Shown: in pieces, positions 8,921 through 20,521 of the stretch
Layout: each line of letters begins with the position of its first letter
How positions within the stretch are numbered: the first letter of the stretch is position 1
Notes under the pieces: generated by a model
The model's database searches: none
The model's input: only the letters and a program-made list of their open reading frames with translations
Told to the model about the DNA's origin: nothing
Assembly: GCA_016784355.1 (NCBI GenBank)
Contig: JADHUV010000007.1
Location: 21,080-85,079, forward strand
Source: Nitrospira sp.
GTDB taxonomy: Bacteria; Nitrospirota; Thermodesulfovibrionia; UBA6902
Direction of reading: 5' to 3'
DNA: 64,000 nucleotides
Program-made: the position numbers and the translations under genes

Positions 8921-8952
8921 ACAAAAGACCGGCCTAACGACCGGTCTTTTGT
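8921..8952. terminator. bidirectional Rho-independent terminator between yceI and citrate synthase
   Basis: A 12-bp stem, ACAAAAGACCGG paired with CCGGTCTTTTGT, with an 8-base loop serves both converging genes. The stem itself carries the U-tract on either strand. Confidence 0.9.
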
Positions 8953-8968
8953 TTGATAAACTTATTGA

Positions 8969-10300
8969 CTATCGATTTTGTAACGGGACATAACTGCTTG
9001 AGCCTGAGAGAGAAGATATGTATGAAGGGCGCATCAGGCGACCCTGTAAAATTTCCTCAATTCTATGAGCCGCCCAGCCTGTAACTCTAGCCATAGCAAA
9101 GATCGGGGTGTAAAGTTCTTTAGGTATGCCAAGCATGCTGTAGACAAAGCCGGAATAAAAATCCACATTCGGGCAGACTTTTTTCCCCTTCTTTTTGTTT
9201 ATTATGCCTACCGCCAATTTCGATACTTTATCGTAAAGATGGTATTCATCAAGGCGCCCTGCCCTTTCCGCTAGCATATAAGCCTTCTTTTTCAGTATAG
9301 GCTCCCTGGGATCAGATACGGTATATACCGCATGGCCCATACCGTAGATCTTGCCTGAACCGTCATGCTGTTTCTTATCAAGAACGTCCGTCAGGTATGC
9401 TGATATTTCTTTGTCATCTGTCCAGTCTTTAAGCTTGGCCTTCATATCATCCATCATATCGATAACCGCTTCGGAGGCACCGCCGTGCAGATATCCTGAC
9501 AAAGAGGCTATCCCCGCACAGATAGCCATATATGTGTCTGTCTGAGTAGAGGATACGGTCCTGACGCTGAATGTCGAGTTGTTACCTCCTCCATGTTCTG
9601 CGTGCAGAATTAAGGCGATATCAAATATTGCAGCTGCTTCTTTATCAGGGATCTTTCCATTTAGCATGTATAGAAAATTCTCTGCAGTGGATAATGCAGG
9701 ATCCGGTTCAAGCAGCATAGGCTCCTCATCTTCTCCTACACAGTTCACATTATAGTTATATGCAATAATGGTCGGAAATTTTGCAATCAGGTCAACACAT
9801 TGACTGGTGACATCTGAGATATCGGTTGATTTAGGGTTTTTATCAAAGCGGTGCAGCGAGGATACCACTCCGTGAAGTGCGCCCATCTGGTCATCATTTT
9901 TTGAAGTGAATTGCAGAATCTTCTTGGCTGTTTCAGGCAGTGCCCTTCTTGACGACAACTCAGCAGAGAAGCCTTCCAAATCTTCTACGGTCGGCAGTTC
10001 GCCTGTCAAAAGCATATACGCTGTCTCTTCAAAACCGAACCTGTTATCCTGTTCAACGTTTTCTACTATATCCTTTACATTGTATCCGCAGTAGATTAAC
10101 TGGCCAGGGATGGCAACATCCTGTCCTTTTTCATTTTTACCATATCCAAGAACCTGCCCCTTGCTGGTAATTCCAGCCACTACCCCTTTGCCATTAAGAT
10201 TTCTCAGGCCAAGTTTTACGTTCTTTTTCTTGACGATTTCCATATCAAGACCATCATGCTCAAGCTCTAGACGTATTATTTTTTCCAGTAAATTTTCCAT
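8969..10300 (-). CDS. gltA: citrate synthase
   Basis: The protein has 443 residues from the ATG at 10300, selected because an AGGAGGGA ribosome site sits just before it; an upstream in-frame start lacks one. It condenses oxaloacetate and acetyl-CoA. The active-site elements are present: HAEHGGGNNSTF (His and Asp-loop region, near 240), GYLHGGASEAV (catalytic His), GMGHAVYTVSDPR (His and Arg) and the C-terminal Arg-containing TGWAAHRIEE. The length and spacing fit the long bacterial or archaeal-like type found in anaerobes rather than the E. coli hexameric type. A 2-methylcitrate specificity cannot be excluded. It is a single gene, divergent from the nitrogen-assimilation island. Confidence 0.93.
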   Translation of the reverse strand: MENLLEKIIRLELEHDGLDMEIVKKKNVKLGLRNLNGKGVVAGITSKGQVLGYGKNEKGQDVAIPGQLIYCGYNVKDIVENVEQDNRFGFEETAYMLLTGELPTVEDLEGFSAELSSRRALPETAKKILQFTSKNDDQMGALHGVVSSLHRFDKNPKSTDISDVTSQCVDLIAKFPTIIAYNYNVNCVGEDEEPMLLEPDPALSTAENFLYMLNGKIPDKEAAAIFDIALILHAEHGGGNNSTFSVRTVSSTQTDTYMAICAGIASLSGYLHGGASEAVIDMMDDMKAKLKDWTDDKEISAYLTDVLDKKQHDGSGKIYGMGHAVYTVSDPREPILKKKAYMLAERAGRLDEYHLYDKVSKLAVGIINKKKGKKVCPNVDFYSGFVYSMLGIPKELYTPIFAMARVTGWAAHRIEEILQGRLMRPSYISSLSGSSSYVPLQNR

Positions 10301-10608
10301 GTTCCCTCCTGAAGATATCATCTGCATGCATTAATAAAATGCATAGATAACATTTTGCACTTACTTGTTGTAATTAGTTTCCGTTTGCAAAAGTGATTGA
10401 AATGTCCTTATTTATTCAATAGTACATTCCGGCATTTATATACTCATCACGAATGACCTGAGCAAGAGTACGGCATTTAATGATTATGAGCAAAATAGTA
10501 TAGCATTTGTGGTCATTTTTGTGCATTCAAGCTTGAGCAATCAAAAATTACATAAAAATGCTCCCTGCGTTCACACTGTAACATCCTGTCCTCCCCTCTA
10601 AGCATCCT

Positions 10609-10631
10609 ACATTAATGTCGAACATTAATGT
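10609..10631. promoter_or_regulatory. 23-bp palindrome, candidate activator binding site
   Basis: Nine-base arms ACATTAATG and CATTAATGT surround the centre TCGAA. The centre and arm length are identical to the palindrome between nifH and nifA. It ends 66 bases before the -24 element of the sigma54 promoter, the usual position for an enhancer-binding protein site. The regulator (NtrC- or NifA-like) is inferred. Confidence 0.7.
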
Positions 10632-10696
10632 CTTATACCAAACAAATAGGGAGATATAAATTAGCATGAATATCAATATTTCAATAAGTTACGCCC

Positions 10697-10712
10697 TGGC
10701 ACGCATTTCGCT
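10697..10712 (+). promoter_or_regulatory. sigma54 (-24/-12) promoter for the orphan Fis-type gene and porin/amt
   Basis: TGGCACG, four bases, then TCGCT, with GG at 10698-10699 and GC at 10710-10711 separated by exactly ten bases. The predicted start of transcription is about 10723, only a few bases before the ATG at 10727. Confidence 0.8.
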
Positions 10713-10726
10713 AATAGAAGAGTACT

Positions 10727-10915
10727 ATGGTGTTACTGAAAAAGGAAATAGAGGCTTATGAAAAGGAAACAATCATGACAGCATTGAAAGAATGCGGCTG
10801 GGTACAGTCAGCAGCTGCAAGGCAAATAGGTATTAGTGAAAGAACAATGAGGTACAAGATTAAAAAATACGGCATTGAAAAGGGAGGTGTGTCTACTTCA
10901 GAAAAACAGCAGTAA
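10727..10915 (+). CDS. orphan Fis-type helix-turn-helix protein similar to the NifA DNA-binding domain
   Basis: The protein has 62 residues, nearly all of it the C-terminal DNA-binding domain of a sigma54 activator: GWVQSAAARQIGISERTMRYKIKKYG. The nifA product at 27867-29513 ends with a closely similar segment (GWVQARAARELGITQRQIGYKIKKYG). No AAA+ or sensor domain is present, so it cannot itself activate sigma54 polymerase; it may bind the same sites as NifA or NtrC. The ATG at 10727 lies about 4 bases after the predicted sigma54 transcript start. An ATG at 10775, preceded by AAAGGA, would give a 46-residue form that still contains the whole motif. It is first in a unit with the porin and amt. 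Confidence 0.8.
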   Translation: MVLLKKEIEAYEKETIMTALKECGWVQSAAARQIGISERTMRYKIKKYGIEKGGVSTSEKQQ

Positions 10916-10955
10916 CAAAACAGTTATTTATAAACACTAAAAACAGGAGAAGAAG

Positions 10956-11723
10956 ATGAAGAAGATATTGAGTATTACAGCGGTTATCATGGTTATGGCG
11001 GCATTTTTTGTTGCAGCGCCAGTAAAGGCAGAAGAAGGCCCGGCAGTATCAGGCAGTGCCGGTGCAGATTTTATGAGTCATTATATATGGAGGGGCCAGA
11101 GACTCAGTGACGGATTTGTTATTCAGCCTACAGTAGGCATTACCTATGGCGGCTTTGGTGCAAATATCTGGTCAAACTGGGACGATACAGTTGCCGGTCT
11201 TACTGACGGCGGAGTGACAGAGACTGATTACACCCTTAACTATACCTTTGCTAAGGACAAGTTCGGGTTTGATATCGGACTTATTTTCTATACCTTCAAG
11301 GGCGGCGGCGATACACAGGAAGTCTATGCGGCAGTTAGTTATGACACCCTTCTTTCTCCTTCAGTGGCTGTATACTGGGATTTTGATGAAGGTGACGGCG
11401 GTTTCATCTCGGCCTCAATCGGACACTCCCTGCCTCTTCCCGGCGGAATGGCGCTTGACCTGGGAGCATCAGCGAGTATGAATCTGGATCATGCCTACCT
11501 GGGCACAGATTCAGCGGGTAAGACGTTTACTGATCTATATAATGCTGACATAAAGGCCTCAATGACCATTCCGGTTACAAAGAACATATCGGTCACGCCT
11601 ATGGTAGCGGCAAGCATGTCTCTCAGTGATGATGCTGAGGCAGCCCTTAAGGGTCTTGATGCAACAGGCCAGGCCGATGACAGCTATGTATACGGCGGAG
11701 TAAATCTCTCGCTTAGTTTCTAA
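10956..11723 (+). CDS. outer-membrane beta-barrel protein (TorF-like putative porin)
   Basis: The protein has 255 residues. A signal peptide ends near APVKA-EE, followed by alternating amphipathic strands with many Gly and aromatic residues and a C-terminal strand ending in Phe (LSLSF), the usual outer-membrane insertion signal. The opening motif ADFMSHYIWRGQRLSDGFVIQP is typical of a putative porin family often found beside ammonium transporters. It lies directly before amt with 8 bases between stop and start. Ammonium or small-molecule passage into the periplasm is inferred from position. Confidence 0.8.
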   Translation: MKKILSITAVIMVMAAFFVAAPVKAEEGPAVSGSAGADFMSHYIWRGQRLSDGFVIQPTVGITYGGFGANIWSNWDDTVAGLTDGGVTETDYTLNYTFAKDKFGFDIGLIFYTFKGGGDTQEVYAAVSYDTLLSPSVAVYWDFDEGDGGFISASIGHSLPLPGGMALDLGASASMNLDHAYLGTDSAGKTFTDLYNADIKASMTIPVTKNISVTPMVAASMSLSDDAEAALKGLDATGQADDSYVYGGVNLSLSF

Positions 11724-11737
11724 AGGAGGTAGTGAAA

Positions 11738-13060
11738 ATGAAAAAGCTGATTTTAATATTAATGACATTGATGCTGTTTCCGGCAGGTACTGCCTTTGCA
11801 GAAGAGACTGCAGCACCGACACTGGGTCTGACGGTCAACAACCTGTGGATGATGGTGGCAACATTTCTTGTGTTCATCATGCACCTGGGCTTTGCCTCAC
11901 TGGAGGCAGGCCTGACTCAGTCAAAAAATACCGTAAATATTCTGTTTAAAAACGTAATGGTGCCGGCAATAGGGCTTTTGACCTACGCATGGGTCGGCTT
12001 TAACCTGATGTATCCCGGTGCCTTTAACGGCGTTATAGGATTTGCAGGATTCGGTCTGCCCTTTCCAACGGTTGCAGGGGCCCTGGATCTGTCATACAAT
12101 GCTAATTATACCTACTGGACGGATTTTCTCTTTCAGGGCATGTTTGCGGCGACTGCTGCCACGATAGTCTCCGGTGCTGTGGCTGAGAGGATTAAGCTAA
12201 ACTCCTTTCTAGTGTTCGCAGCTGTCTTTGTAGGTCTTGTATATCCGGTTGTCGGCTCCTGGAAATGGGGCGGCGGTTGGCTTGATAAGCTTGGCTTTTA
12301 TGATTTTGCAGGCTCTACTCTCGTTCACTCCGTGGGCGGTTGGGGTGCGCTGATTGGTGCTATCATGCTGGGCGCAAGGAAGGGCAAGTTTGCAAACGGC
12401 AGGACCAATCCCATACCGGGGCACAGTATGCCCCTTGCTACTATCGGGGTGTTTCTGCTCTGGCTTGGCTGGTTTGGATTTAATGGCGGCTCAGTTTTAA
12501 GTGCAGACCCGGCACTGGTTTCACTTACGCTGGTTACGACCTGCATTGCAGCAGCCGCAGGAATCGTAGGGGCCATGATCGTCTCATCAATGATTTCTAA
12601 AAAACCCGATCTTTCCATGGTCTTAAACGGATGTCTGGCCGGACTTGTGGGTATTACCGCTGGTGCTGATCAGATGGGCCTTGGTTCATCTTTCTGGATA
12701 GGTCTTATAGCCGGTGCAGTAGTAGTAGTCTCGGTTATGATGTTTGACAAGCTGAAAGTAGATGATCCTGTCGGTGCGATCTCTGTTCACCTTGTGTGCG
12801 GTGTATGGGGTACACTGGCAGTCGGACTTTTCGGAGCAAAGGCAGGCATGAAACAGCTTGGTGTGCAGCTGCTTGGAGTAGGCGCCTATGGTCTTGCAAC
12901 TGCCCTGGCAGCGGTGCTGATATTCGGCATTATTAAGGCCACAATGGGACTGCGCGTCTCGGAAGAAGAGGAAGTTGAGGGTCTAGATCTAGGTGAGCAC
13001 GGAATGGAGGCCTATCCTGATCTGGGTCTCAGCGCCACTTCAAAGGGAATGGGGTTTTAA
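11738..13060 (+). CDS. amt: ammonium transporter (Amt), first copy
   Basis: The protein has 440 residues from the ATG at 11738 (a GTG at 11732 is also possible; the ribosome site AGGAGGT precedes both). A signal peptide is followed by 11 predicted transmembrane helices. Family marks include LEAGLTQSKN near residue 50, DFAGSTLVHSVGGWGAL (first pore His) and GAISVHLVCGVWGTLAVGLF (second pore His). The C-terminal cytoplasmic tail begins at GLRVSEEEEVEGLD, the region that contacts PII proteins. It is followed 31 bases later by a PII gene, as in amtB-glnK operons. Amt conducts ammonium and, with PII bound, is closed when nitrogen is plentiful. Confidence 0.95.
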   Translation: MKKLILILMTLMLFPAGTAFAEETAAPTLGLTVNNLWMMVATFLVFIMHLGFASLEAGLTQSKNTVNILFKNVMVPAIGLLTYAWVGFNLMYPGAFNGVIGFAGFGLPFPTVAGALDLSYNANYTYWTDFLFQGMFAATAATIVSGAVAERIKLNSFLVFAAVFVGLVYPVVGSWKWGGGWLDKLGFYDFAGSTLVHSVGGWGALIGAIMLGARKGKFANGRTNPIPGHSMPLATIGVFLLWLGWFGFNGGSVLSADPALVSLTLVTTCIAAAAGIVGAMIVSSMISKKPDLSMVLNGCLAGLVGITAGADQMGLGSSFWIGLIAGAVVVVSVMMFDKLKVDDPVGAISVHLVCGVWGTLAVGLFGAKAGMKQLGVQLLGVGAYGLATALAAVLIFGIIKATMGLRVSEEEEVEGLDLGEHGMEAYPDLGLSATSKGMGF

Positions 13061-13079
13061 AAAGCAGATATGCCAATAA

Positions 13080-13494
<415 letters not shown>

Positions 13495-13511
13495 CACTAT
13501 AGTTAAATTGA

Positions 13512-15445
<1,934 letters not shown>

Positions 15446-15482
15446 AAAAATTACATGAATCTTAGAGCTGAGCAACGCAGAG

Positions 15483-16157
15483 ATGACAACAGTATTAATT
15501 GTTAAAAATATAGCAACTGAAGGCCCGGGAACAATAGCAGATTACCTGAAGGAAAAGGCTATTCCGTATCAGGTACTGAACATGTATGAACCCGGTGAGA
15601 TGCCTGATATCAGACCCTTTACTCACCTAGTAATAATGGGTGGTCCTATGGCTGTATATGAGACAGACCAGTTTCCCTATCTGCACATTGAGGCAGCTCT
15701 TATAAGATCCTTTATAAAACAGCGTAAGCCGGTACTTGGTATTTGTCTTGGATCACAACTGATAGCCTCTGCACTGGATGCAAAGGTATATGCCGGAGGA
15801 ACTCAGGAGATAGGCTGGAGTACAGTTGAGATCACGGCAGAGGGGATGACTGACAAGGTTTTTTCAAGTTTGGGACTGGAGACTGCTGAGGTGTTTCAGT
15901 GGCATGGAGACACATTTGATATCCCAAAAAAATCAGTCCTGCTTGCTTCGTCATCATTATATACAAATCAGGCCTTCAGGTACGGCAGCAATGTCTACGG
16001 CCTGCAGTTTCATATCGAGGTATCGCCAGAGATTATTGAGGAGTGGTTCACTTCTAACCCGGGAGTGAATCTTGCGGCGATGCTTGACCATGCTAATAAG
16101 ATATATCCCGACTACAGGGAAAGGGCTCAATTGTTTTATGAGAGATTTTTTGCTTAA
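15483..16157 (+). CDS. type 1 glutamine amidotransferase-like protein
   Basis: The protein has 224 residues and is a class I glutamine amidotransferase domain with its catalytic triad: the nucleophile Cys in GICLGSQ (near residue 81), His in GLQFHIEV and the following Glu. An upstream oxyanion element, IMGGPMAVYE, is present. Stand-alone members hydrolyse glutamine or related gamma-glutamyl substrates. There is no synthetase domain and no named partner. The gene lies 37 bases after amt and before glnA, so a nitrogen-metabolism role is likely; the acceptor substrate is unknown. Confidence 0.85.
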   Translation: MTTVLIVKNIATEGPGTIADYLKEKAIPYQVLNMYEPGEMPDIRPFTHLVIMGGPMAVYETDQFPYLHIEAALIRSFIKQRKPVLGICLGSQLIASALDAKVYAGGTQEIGWSTVEITAEGMTDKVFSSLGLETAEVFQWHGDTFDIPKKSVLLASSSLYTNQAFRYGSNVYGLQFHIEVSPEIIEEWFTSNPGVNLAAMLDHANKIYPDYRERAQLFYERFFA

Positions 16158-16180
16158 GATTGAAGCTGCGAGAAGTAACC

Positions 16181-16194
16181 CCCGGCTTGCCGGG
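16181..16194 (+). terminator. short GC hairpin upstream of glnA
   Basis: CCCGGC and GCCGGG form a 6-bp stem with a 2-base loop followed by TTT. It could be a weak terminator for the amidotransferase unit or an attenuator in the glnA leader; the sequence does not decide. Confidence 0.45.
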
Positions 16195-16257
16195 TTTAAA
16201 GATTTCAATCAGATCTGTATAGATTGGACAAACTATAACCTTTAAGGAGGAAGTGCA

Positions 16258-17670
16258 ATGACACCACAGGATGCAATAAAACTGGCCAAGGAAAATAATG
16301 CTGTGATGGTGGACTATAAGTTCATCGATTTCCCGGGCATATGGCAAAATTTTTCAGTACCTATCAGTGAGCTGGATGAATCAATATTTGAGGATGGTCT
16401 CGGTTTTGATGGATCTTCAATCCGAGGATGGGCGGCAATTCAGTCATCAGATATGCTGATGATACCTGATGCCTCGACCGCGATAATGGACCCTTTCCGG
16501 GAATACCCGACTCTAAGCCTTGTTTGTAATATTATTGATCCGATCACAAAAGAGCCTTACACCAGAGATCCGCGCTTTATCGCTCAGAAATCGATCCAGT
16601 ACTTGAAATCCACAGGAATCGGTGATACTGCTTTTTTTGGTCCGGAAGCAGAGTTTTTCCTTTTTGATGATGTTCGCTTTGACCAGAACTCCCATAGCGG
16701 TTATTACTTCCTTGATTCACGTGAAGGAATCTGGAACTCCGGCCTTGATGAAGGTCCAAACCTTGGATACAGACCCAGACATAAAGAAGGCTATTTCCCC
16801 ACAGCTCCGACGGACCAGTTTGAGGACATAAGGACAGAGATGTGTATGATTATGCAGCAGTGCGGTATTCATATTGAGGCACAGCATCATGAGGTTGCTA
16901 CCGGCGGTCAGGCTGAGATTGATATGCGTTTTGCCCCTCTTGTAGAGCAGGCAGACAAGGTAATGCTGTTTAAGTATATCGTCAGAAATGTTGCATATGC
17001 CCACGGGTTAAGTGCGACCTTTATGCCGAAACCCCTCTTTGGTGATAACGGAAGCGGCATGCACGTTCACCAGAGCATATGGAAAGACGGCAAGCCTCTG
17101 TTTGGAGGAAATGGTTATGCCGGACTCAGCGAGATGGCAATGCATTATATGGGCGGCATCATGAAACACGCCCGCTCTCTTGCCGCACTGACAAACCCGA
17201 CAACCAACTCCTACAAGAGACTGGTTCCCGGATATGAAGCACCGGTTAATATTGCTTATTCCGCGAGAAACCGTTCTGCATCCTTGAGGATTCCCATGTA
17301 CTCAATGTCTCCTAAGGCCAAGAGAGTTGAGGTGCGTTTCCCTGATCCATCCTGCAATCCTTATCTGGCATTTGCCGCAATGCTGATGGCAGGTCTTGAT
17401 GGTATTGAAAACAAGATAGATCCGGGTGAACCTATGGACAAGGATCTCTATGAACTTCCGCCGGAAGAACTGGCAAATGTACCGCAGATGCCGGGTTCTC
17501 TTGATGAGGCCATGAACGCGCTTGAAGAAGATCATGAGTACCTGCTTAAAGGTAATGTCTTTACAGAAGACGCAATCACAAGATGGATCTCGTACAAAAG
17601 AGAGAATGAGATTGATGCCCTCAGGTTAAGACCTCATCCACATGAGTTCTTTATGTATTACGATCTATAA
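16258..17670 (+). CDS. glnA: glutamine synthetase type I
   Basis: The protein has 470 residues, the usual GSI-beta length. It makes glutamine from glutamate, ammonia and ATP. Visible marks are FDGSSIRGW near residue 50, the metal-binding [23 protein letters not shown], the ATP-binding [16 protein letters not shown], the flap [18 protein letters not shown] and the Arg-rich [15 protein letters not shown] Tyr within DLYELPPEE occupies the position of the adenylylation site, so control by GlnE is possible. AAGGAGGAA precedes the ATG. A strong terminator follows. No sigma54 promoter is evident immediately upstream. Confidence 0.97.
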   Translation: MTPQDAIKLAKENNAVMVDYKFIDFPGIWQNFSVPISELDESIFEDGLGFDGSSIRGWAAIQSSDMLMIPDASTAIMDPFREYPTLSLVCNIIDPITKEPYTRDPRFIAQKSIQYLKSTGIGDTAFFGPEAEFFLFDDVRFDQNSHSGYYFLDSREGIWNSGLDEGPNLGYRPRHKEGYFPTAPTDQFEDIRTEMCMIMQQCGIHIEAQHHEVATGGQAEIDMRFAPLVEQADKVMLFKYIVRNVAYAHGLSATFMPKPLFGDNGSGMHVHQSIWKDGKPLFGGNGYAGLSEMAMHYMGGIMKHARSLAALTNPTTNSYKRLVPGYEAPVNIAYSARNRSASLRIPMYSMSPKAKRVEVRFPDPSCNPYLAFAAMLMAGLDGIENKIDPGEPMDKDLYELPPEELANVPQMPGSLDEAMNALEEDHEYLLKGNVFTEDAITRWISYKRENEIDALRLRPHPHEFFMYYDL

Positions 17671-17685
17671 AGTATGATATGTCAT

Positions 17686-17722
17686 AAGGGCCCCGGTCGT
17701 AAGGCCGGGGCCCTTATTTTTT
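17686..17722 (+). terminator. Rho-independent terminator of glnA
   Basis: An 11-bp GC-rich stem (AAGGGCCCCGG at 17686 with CCGGGGCCCTT at 17705) with an 8-base loop is followed by ATTTTTT. Confidence 0.95.
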
Positions 17723-17746
17723 GAATACAGCTATCCGGAGGGATTT

Positions 17747-19243
17747 ATGAAAGGGACTGATATCATCAGCCATGAACTGCATCATGAAATACTTGGCTCC
17801 ATAATAGACAGAGACGAAATTACTCCCTATCTGTTATTGCGTACCACTGATTATAAAAGTGCTCTTGCTCAGGCTTCAAAAATGCTGGCTAACAGGGGGT
17901 TTGATATCTCTGATGATCATGTGCTTGAAAAAGATGAAAAGGCACGCGCATTAAGATATATTGAACAGGCTTATAAGTATTGCTTTCAGTTTTTGTTTCC
18001 GGTTATTCGTACGCAACTGGGAAAACTCGAAGCACTTCAGTCTGATTGTATGCCGTTATACAGGGACGCCCTGAAATCGCTACTCTGTATAGAGCAGGGC
18101 ATGTCTGACACAGACTTCAGAGATTTTATAATGGAAGATCCAAGGCATGTTTTATTAGTAGCCTCCTCTCGTAAATATCCCGGAGTACTCAAAGGTTATC
18201 GTGAGCAGGAAAGAATGGTCCCGCCTAAATGGCAGCAGCTTGCATGTTCACTTTTAAAAGTAGCCTATCTGATTAAATCTATTGAAGAGGACAGTCAGGA
18301 TGTTAATGATTATGCGCAGCTCGGACTTTTTTTACGTCAGGAGAGGCAGAGTCTAGGAGATGTCTATAACTATGACTGGCTTCACCCGGAGCATCTGCCT
18401 CAGAATGAGCCTGCCAGAAGGGCATATGTTAAGCTCTCCACTTTTTTCCATAAGCTGAAATCTTCGGTGAAATATAATATCGCACGAGAATGCATGATAT
18501 TTGACAGCGGTGACGGGGTGGAAATTGAGCTTGAAAAAATAGCCTCTCGCCTTAAAAGTCCGGAAAGTATGTTTACCAAACTTGGAAAGGATATCGAAGG
18601 TGAAGCCCATAATATCAGGGATATGCTTGCCATAACCTTTATACTTAAAGACCGCAATGATACTCTGAAGCTCTTCCATGCCCTTCAGAAACAGGGTGTA
18701 ATTCTTCAGGAAAATACCCTCTCGCCTTCCATTACACAGACGCTCTTCAATGATGCTGATGCGATGAAAGAGGCCGTAAGAATACTTATGAAAAGTTTAC
18801 AGCGCAGTGAGGGTACTGAGCCGGAAATAGATGACACCGAGCTTGCAGAAAATACCGAAAAGTTCTTTCAGGCACTCAATGTTAATACACGGAAAAACCA
18901 ACATTCCTCAGCAGGTCACAGTAAATTTCAGTGCAAACTGAATTTCTCAATCCCGATACACAGAAACGCAGCCACCAACAAGATCATGATTCCCGGCACT
19001 GCTACATACCGCAAACGCAATGAAATAAAAAAGGTCACAGAGCAGCATACGCTCGCGGTTGAGTTGCGGATATCTGATGAACAAAGCTGGCTGGCCTCAG
19101 AACAAAAAGGCGATTCTCACCATGAGGCCTACAAATTCAGACAACTGCTCACGGTGATTAACAGGACTTTCTCCGGGCAGTTTCTGTTCCCGGAAGAAAT
19201 GATAAAAAAACTCAGGCAGGATCAGGCAGTGCTTTTTCAGTGA
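17747..19243 (+). CDS. uncharacterised ~500-residue protein with a weak RelA/SpoT-like segment
   Basis: The protein has 498 residues, is soluble, and has no signal peptide. GGAGGG precedes the ATG. The centre (residues ~268-320) reads FTKLGKDIEGEAHNIRDMLA, a pattern reminiscent of the (p)ppGpp-synthetase/nucleotidyltransferase fold, in which KLxR/K and IxDxxA motifs occur. The catalytic residues cannot be confirmed by eye. It may belong to a lineage-restricted hypothetical family (possibly TIGR04552-like), stated with low certainty. It lies after glnA's terminator and therefore probably has its own promoter. Part of its 3' end is duplicated upstream of nifE at 36165-36222. Confidence 0.6.
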   Translation: MKGTDIISHELHHEILGSIIDRDEITPYLLLRTTDYKSALAQASKMLANRGFDISDDHVLEKDEKARALRYIEQAYKYCFQFLFPVIRTQLGKLEALQSDCMPLYRDALKSLLCIEQGMSDTDFRDFIMEDPRHVLLVASSRKYPGVLKGYREQERMVPPKWQQLACSLLKVAYLIKSIEEDSQDVNDYAQLGLFLRQERQSLGDVYNYDWLHPEHLPQNEPARRAYVKLSTFFHKLKSSVKYNIARECMIFDSGDGVEIELEKIASRLKSPESMFTKLGKDIEGEAHNIRDMLAITFILKDRNDTLKLFHALQKQGVILQENTLSPSITQTLFNDADAMKEAVRILMKSLQRSEGTEPEIDDTELAENTEKFFQALNVNTRKNQHSSAGHSKFQCKLNFSIPIHRNAATNKIMIPGTATYRKRNEIKKVTEQHTLAVELRISDEQSWLASEQKGDSHHEAYKFRQLLTVINRTFSGQFLFPEEMIKKLRQDQAVLFQ

Positions 19244-19305
19244 TATTTGCGGCAAGGTTATTTATGTCCTTAAAAGTGTACATACAGCCCTCTCCATAAA
19301 TACAC

Positions 19306-20067
19306 TTAAGCCATAAAAACTTTTCGCCCCAGAAATATAATCGCCACAATTATAACCGCCCCGAGGACTCTCTGCATGGTGCTCGGTTTATATTTAATAG
19401 CGCCCAGAAAAGATCCTGCCAGACTGCCTGCCAATACCGCAATTATGGGCAGAATGATCTGTGAGAGGTCTATTGAATTAAATTGAAGACGGGCAGTCAA
19501 CCCGGAGAGAGAGTTTAGAAATATAAATATAGCACCGCAGGCCGCTGCCTCCTTTTCTGTCCCCAGTCCAAGTACTATTATCAGGGGGACAAGATATATA
19601 CCGCCTCCAATACCTACAATACCGGCAATAAGACCCAGGATTGAGCCTGCAATTATTGAAATGATTGTCTTGCCGGCCGCTGAAATATTGAGTTTAATTG
19701 TCGTGTCCTTCCAGACATATATACGCAGCGCAACAAAAAAAAGCGTTCCGAGAAGTATCCAGTAAAAGAGTTCTTTGGGAAGTCTCAGGGAACCGCCCAG
19801 ATATGACATGGGTATGGATGAGACAAGAAAGGGTAAAAGCAGCTTAAGCCGCGCATGACCGGACCGGATAAAATTAAGACTGCCGACAGAAGTCACCAGA
19901 AGGTTCAGTGTTAACGAGATCAAAGGAATAGCGACAGTGCTTACACCGAAGATAGCCATAAGTGCCGTATAGGATGAACCTCCTCCCAGTCCGACTGAGG
20001 AGTAGGTAAAGGCAATAGCAAAAAAAATCGGTGCTAATATATAGGGTGATATAATAATATCTTCCAT
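19306..20067 (-). CDS. TauE/SafE (TSUP) family membrane permease
   Basis: The protein has 253 residues and about eight transmembrane helices in the two-repeat TSUP arrangement. Each half carries a conserved glycine-rich motif: VGLGGGSSYTALMAIFG in the first and GIVGIGGGIYLVPLI in the second. Such proteins export sulfite, sulfoacetate or related anions, or act in sulfur or organic acid transport. It is the last gene on the minus strand of the nif region but is separated by 175 bases from the Nif11 gene. A link to nitrogen fixation (for example sulfur or molybdate handling) is speculation. GAGGAGATAT precedes the ATG. Confidence 0.85.
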   Translation of the reverse strand: MEDIIISPYILAPIFFAIAFTYSSVGLGGGSSYTALMAIFGVSTVAIPLISLTLNLLVTSVGSLNFIRSGHARLKLLLPFLVSSIPMSYLGGSLRLPKELFYWILLGTLFFVALRIYVWKDTTIKLNISAAGKTIISIIAGSILGLIAGIVGIGGGIYLVPLIIVLGLGTEKEAAACGAIFIFLNSLSGLTARLQFNSIDLSQIILPIIAVLAGSLAGSFLGAIKYKPSTMQRVLGAVIIVAIIFLGRKVFMA

Positions 20068-20242
20068 GTTATATCTCCTCTGATAAAGTTATTCAGTTAG
20101 TCATAGAAAACGATAAACTGTCATTTTCTAACCAGCTCGTCATCTGTCGACTTGATCGGGAGATCCAGACATCAGATTAATTTAGTAAAAATAAAGGCCA
20201 GGTGATAATTGTGATACAACCCCTAAACCGGAGGATGCCACA

Positions 20243-20464
20243 TTACTTCCACCAGATCTGCCTTTTGGCCGGATTACCGATCAAATCAAAGGAATCTCCA
20301 GATTCATTTAAAACCGCATCAAATTCTTCCCTGGTGAACTCATACCCTTCCCCGGAAGCAAAGGCAATAAAATCATCCTTCGTTTTAAGGGCGTCATAGC
20401 GCATTCTTATTGCTTCATTATTACCACCTGCAATTAATAGTTCTTCAACATTTTTCTTTGGCAT
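20243..20464 (-). CDS. Nif11-domain small protein
   Basis: The protein has 73 residues from the ATG at 20464, selected because AAGGAGA lies six bases upstream; the open frame continues through the palindrome beyond but without a ribosome site. The helical part with TKDDFIAFASGEGYEFTREEFDAVLNE matches the Nif11 domain (nitrogen-fixation-associated, also used as leader peptides of RiPPs). No Gly-Gly cleavage motif and no modifying enzyme are nearby, so it is the nif-cluster form rather than a RiPP precursor. The function of these proteins in nif clusters is not established. Confidence 0.8.
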   Translation of the reverse strand: MPKKNVEELLIAGGNNEAIRMRYDALKTKDDFIAFASGEGYEFTREEFDAVLNESGDSFDLIGNPAKRQIWWK

Positions 20465-20485
20465 AGCAACTCTCCTTTTTTTGCG

Positions 20486-20499
20486 CCGACAGCTGTCGG
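20486..20499. promoter_or_regulatory. 14-bp palindrome before the Nif11 gene
   Basis: CCGACAGCTGTCGG is a perfect palindrome, and TGTCGGACA at 20494-20502 repeats the core seen in the inverted repeat at 13528-13572. On the minus strand it is followed by A-rich, not U-rich, sequence, so it is not a terminator. It may be an operator or a hairpin near the ribosome site. Confidence 0.5.
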
Positions 20500-20521
20500 A
20501 CACAGGTTTGTAGACGTTTAG

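Larger units (their letters stand above)
10301..10726. other. divergent regulatory region between citrate synthase and the nitrogen-assimilation island
   Basis: This is 426 bases without a convincing gene. It holds the citrate synthase leader, an AT-rich middle part, a 23-bp palindrome (10609-10631) and a sigma54 promoter (10697-10712). The remainder shows nothing I can identify. Confidence 0.6.

Noticed and set aside
20243..20464. RiPP precursor (Nif11-type leader)
   Set aside because: No Gly-Gly cleavage site, no core-like Cys/Ser-rich tail and no modifying enzyme or transporter nearby; nif context fits better.
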